Of a DNA stretch of 64,000 nucleotides, positions 63,079-64,000 are shown piece by piece. This stretch comes from an uncultured Bacillaceae bacterium. Lineage in GTDB: Bacteria; Bacillota; Bacilli; Bacillales; Caldibacillaceae. The stretch covers positions 1 through 64,000 of the forward strand of contig CALGAD010000016.1 in assembly GCA_937951955.1 (NCBI GenBank), given 5' to 3'. The position numbers and the translations under genes are program-made. How positions within the stretch are numbered: the stretch's first letter is position 1; the number at the start of each line of letters is the position of its first letter. Under the pieces are notes generated by a model. That model saw only the letters and a list, made by a program, of their open reading frames with translations, was not told the origin of the DNA and did no database searches.

Positions 63079-63176
63079 TTATCCACTTCACTTGTTGATA
63101 AACTGTTTATAAATTGTTGATAAATGTGGAGATTCGTCGAATGACAACGGGGATATTGTGGATGAACTTATCCACA
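63079..63176. promoter_or_regulatory. DnaA box cluster between sda and yqeG
   Basis: Against TTATNCACA: TTATCCACT (63079-63087, one mismatch), TGTTGATAA (63093-63101 and 63115-63123, reverse strand, one mismatch each), TGTGGATGA (63157-63165, reverse, one mismatch) and a perfect TTATCCACA (63168-63176). Five boxes in 98 bp. In B. subtilis DnaA activates sda directly. A Spo0A-type TGTCGAA follows at 63198-63204. The remaining bases of 62949-63355 hold no gene. Confidence 0.8.
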
Positions 63177-63355
63177 GTGTTGAAAAATATCCGAATTTGT
63201 CGAAAAGTTTTTTGTTATCATCCTTTTACAATACATGCACACAAAATGGACAGGACTTGTTATAATAGGCAATGATGTGATTTGTCTTCCTGATTCTAGT
63301 TCACAAAAGACAGGAAATCCGGTATGATAAACGGTAGAATAATGAGGTGTAGAAG

Positions 63356-63886
63356 ATGTTGAAGAGGTTTTTGCCTAAAGATTATAAGCGATCGATATTT
63401 GAAATCACTCCGGAATACTTGCAAGAGCGGAATATTAAAGGGATTATTACGGATCTCGATAATACGCTAGTCGAATGGTATCGTCCCGAGGCGACTCCGG
63501 AAATTATCGAATGGTATAAACGAATGCAAAAAAACGGGATATCCGTGATGATCGTTTCGAATAATAAAAAGAAAAGGGTAAGTGGCTTTGCCAAACCCCA
63601 TGGAATTCCGTATTTATATGATGCGCAAAAGCCCCGCAGTAAGTCTTTTAAAAAGGCTTTAGATTTGATGGGGTTAGATATCGACGAGACCGTCGTTATC
63701 GGTGATCAGCTGCTTACGGATATTTGGGGTGGAAATCGCCAGGGATTCCACACAATACTTGTGGCACCTGTTGCCAAAACGGATGCGATCTGGACAAAAC
63801 TGAATCGAAGAATTGAGCGGTGGATTCTCCGCTGGTTCGAGAAAAAAGGCTTGCTTGAGTGGGAGGAATTGTCGAGTGGTAAATGA
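63356..63886 (+). CDS. yqeG: YqeG-family HAD phosphatase
   Basis: HAD-superfamily IIIA hydrolase, probably a phosphatase. 176 residues. Motif I TDLDNTLVEW (about 35-44), motif II VMIVSNNKKKR, motif IV VVIGDQLLTDIWGGNRQG. TTG start at 63356 is written 3 bases after GAGGTGTAGAAGA. Its stop lies 11 bp inside the start of yqeH, as in the conserved Bacillus yqeG-yqeH-aroE operon. Confidence 0.93.
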   Translation: MLKRFLPKDYKRSIFEITPEYLQERNIKGIITDLDNTLVEWYRPEATPEIIEWYKRMQKNGISVMIVSNNKKKRVSGFAKPHGIPYLYDAQKPRSKSFKKALDLMGLDIDETVVIGDQLLTDIWGGNRQGFHTILVAPVAKTDAIWTKLNRRIERWILRWFEKKGLLEWEELSSGK

Positions 63887-64000
63887 GGGAATCATTTGTA
63901 TCGGCTGCGGGACGAAAATCCAAACGGATGACCCTAAGCAGCCTGGTTATACACCGGAATCTGCATTATCGAGGGATCCCGTAATCTGTCAACGGTGTTT
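63876..64000 (+). CDS. yqeH: Ribosome biogenesis GTPase YqeH (5' part)
   Basis: Only the first 41 codons are in the window. GTG 63876 follows GGGAGGAA. The N-terminus VVNEGIICIGCGTKIQTDD...VICQRCF carries the CxGCG and CxxC zinc-finger that marks YqeH. YqeH is a circularly permuted GTPase for 30S assembly; the GTPase domain lies beyond the window end. Confidence 0.92.
   Translation, partial: MVNEGIICIGCGTKIQTDDPKQPGYTPESALSRDPVICQRC

Noticed and set aside
1..64000. CRISPR arrays, tRNA or rRNA genes, insertion sequences, prophage
   Set aside because: No direct-repeat/spacer array, cloverleaf, transposase or integrase was recognised; the only mobile element seen is the radC intron.

Overview
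The window is one near-continuous piece of chromosome from a spore-forming Bacillota, almost certainly a Bacillaceae. The evidence is the gene order, which closely follows the Bacillus subtilis block comC-spoIIB-maf-radC-mreBCD-minCD-spoIVFAB-rplU-prp-rpmA-spo0B-obg-safA-bofC-ruvAB-queA-tgt-yajC-spoVB-secDF-recJ-apt-relA-dtd-hisS-aspS-6S RNA-rarA-cymR-iscS-mnmA-recD2-alaS-ireB-ruvX-mltG-udk-greA-pbpI-mtnN-sda-yqeGH. Other signs are strong AGGAGG-type ribosome binding sites, frequent TTG/GTG starts and many sporulation genes. A fermentative aldehyde-alcohol dehydrogenase under a Rex-type operator fits a facultative anaerobe, perhaps a moderately thermophilic relative such as Caldibacillus; that genus guess is inference only.

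Layout: 1-500 holds no visible gene. 501-12294 carries competence (prepilin peptidase), sporulation (spoIIB, spoIVFA/FB), cell-shape (mreBCD) and division-site (minCD) genes, interrupted by a group II intron inside radC. 12452-17529 carries the L21/Prp/L27 ribosomal unit, spo0B, obg, safA and bofC. 17530-20515 is the adhE unit with its operator and long leader. 20665-30005 carries ruvAB, tRNA queuosine genes, yajC and secDF, with spoVB and a small membrane protein on the minus strand. 30188-36317 holds recJ-apt-relA-dtd. 36628-38339 is an amino-acid ABC transporter without an ATPase. 38572-42446 is the T-box-controlled hisS-aspS operon followed by 6S RNA. 42589-50911 holds rarA, cymR, iscS, mnmA and recD2. 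50992-61692 runs from the alaS T-box through ireB-ruvX-mltG-udk-greA-PBP to mtnN. 61703-62948 holds sigK and sda on the minus strand, and yqeG/yqeH close the window.

Several genes act together. SpoIVFB (protease), SpoIVFA and BofC (regulators) and uninterrupted pro-sigma-K (substrate) are all here, so most of the pro-sigma-K checkpoint is in one window. Prp trims the L27 leader encoded beside it. IscS supplies sulfur to MnmA next door, and CymR controls cysteine metabolism. RuvAB, RecJ, RarA, RecD2 and RadC are genome-maintenance functions. Sda, with a cluster of DnaA boxes beside it, couples replication to sporulation.

The most unusual things seen: (1) a group II intron placed exactly between the Gly and Asp of the RadC HNHPSG-D metal motif, with identifiable EBS1/IBS1, EBS2/IBS2, domain V and branch-point A; (2) its protein has lost the reverse-transcriptase catalytic residues (YADD is YGDH, among others) but keeps an open frame and a maturase X domain, a MatK-like state; (3) eight CGCGAAA-type cores at exactly 21-bp intervals after comC; (4) a hisS-aspS T-box whose specifier region GACAC overlaps an Asp and a His codon; (5) a long near-perfect hairpin with its own extended -10 promoter before udk.
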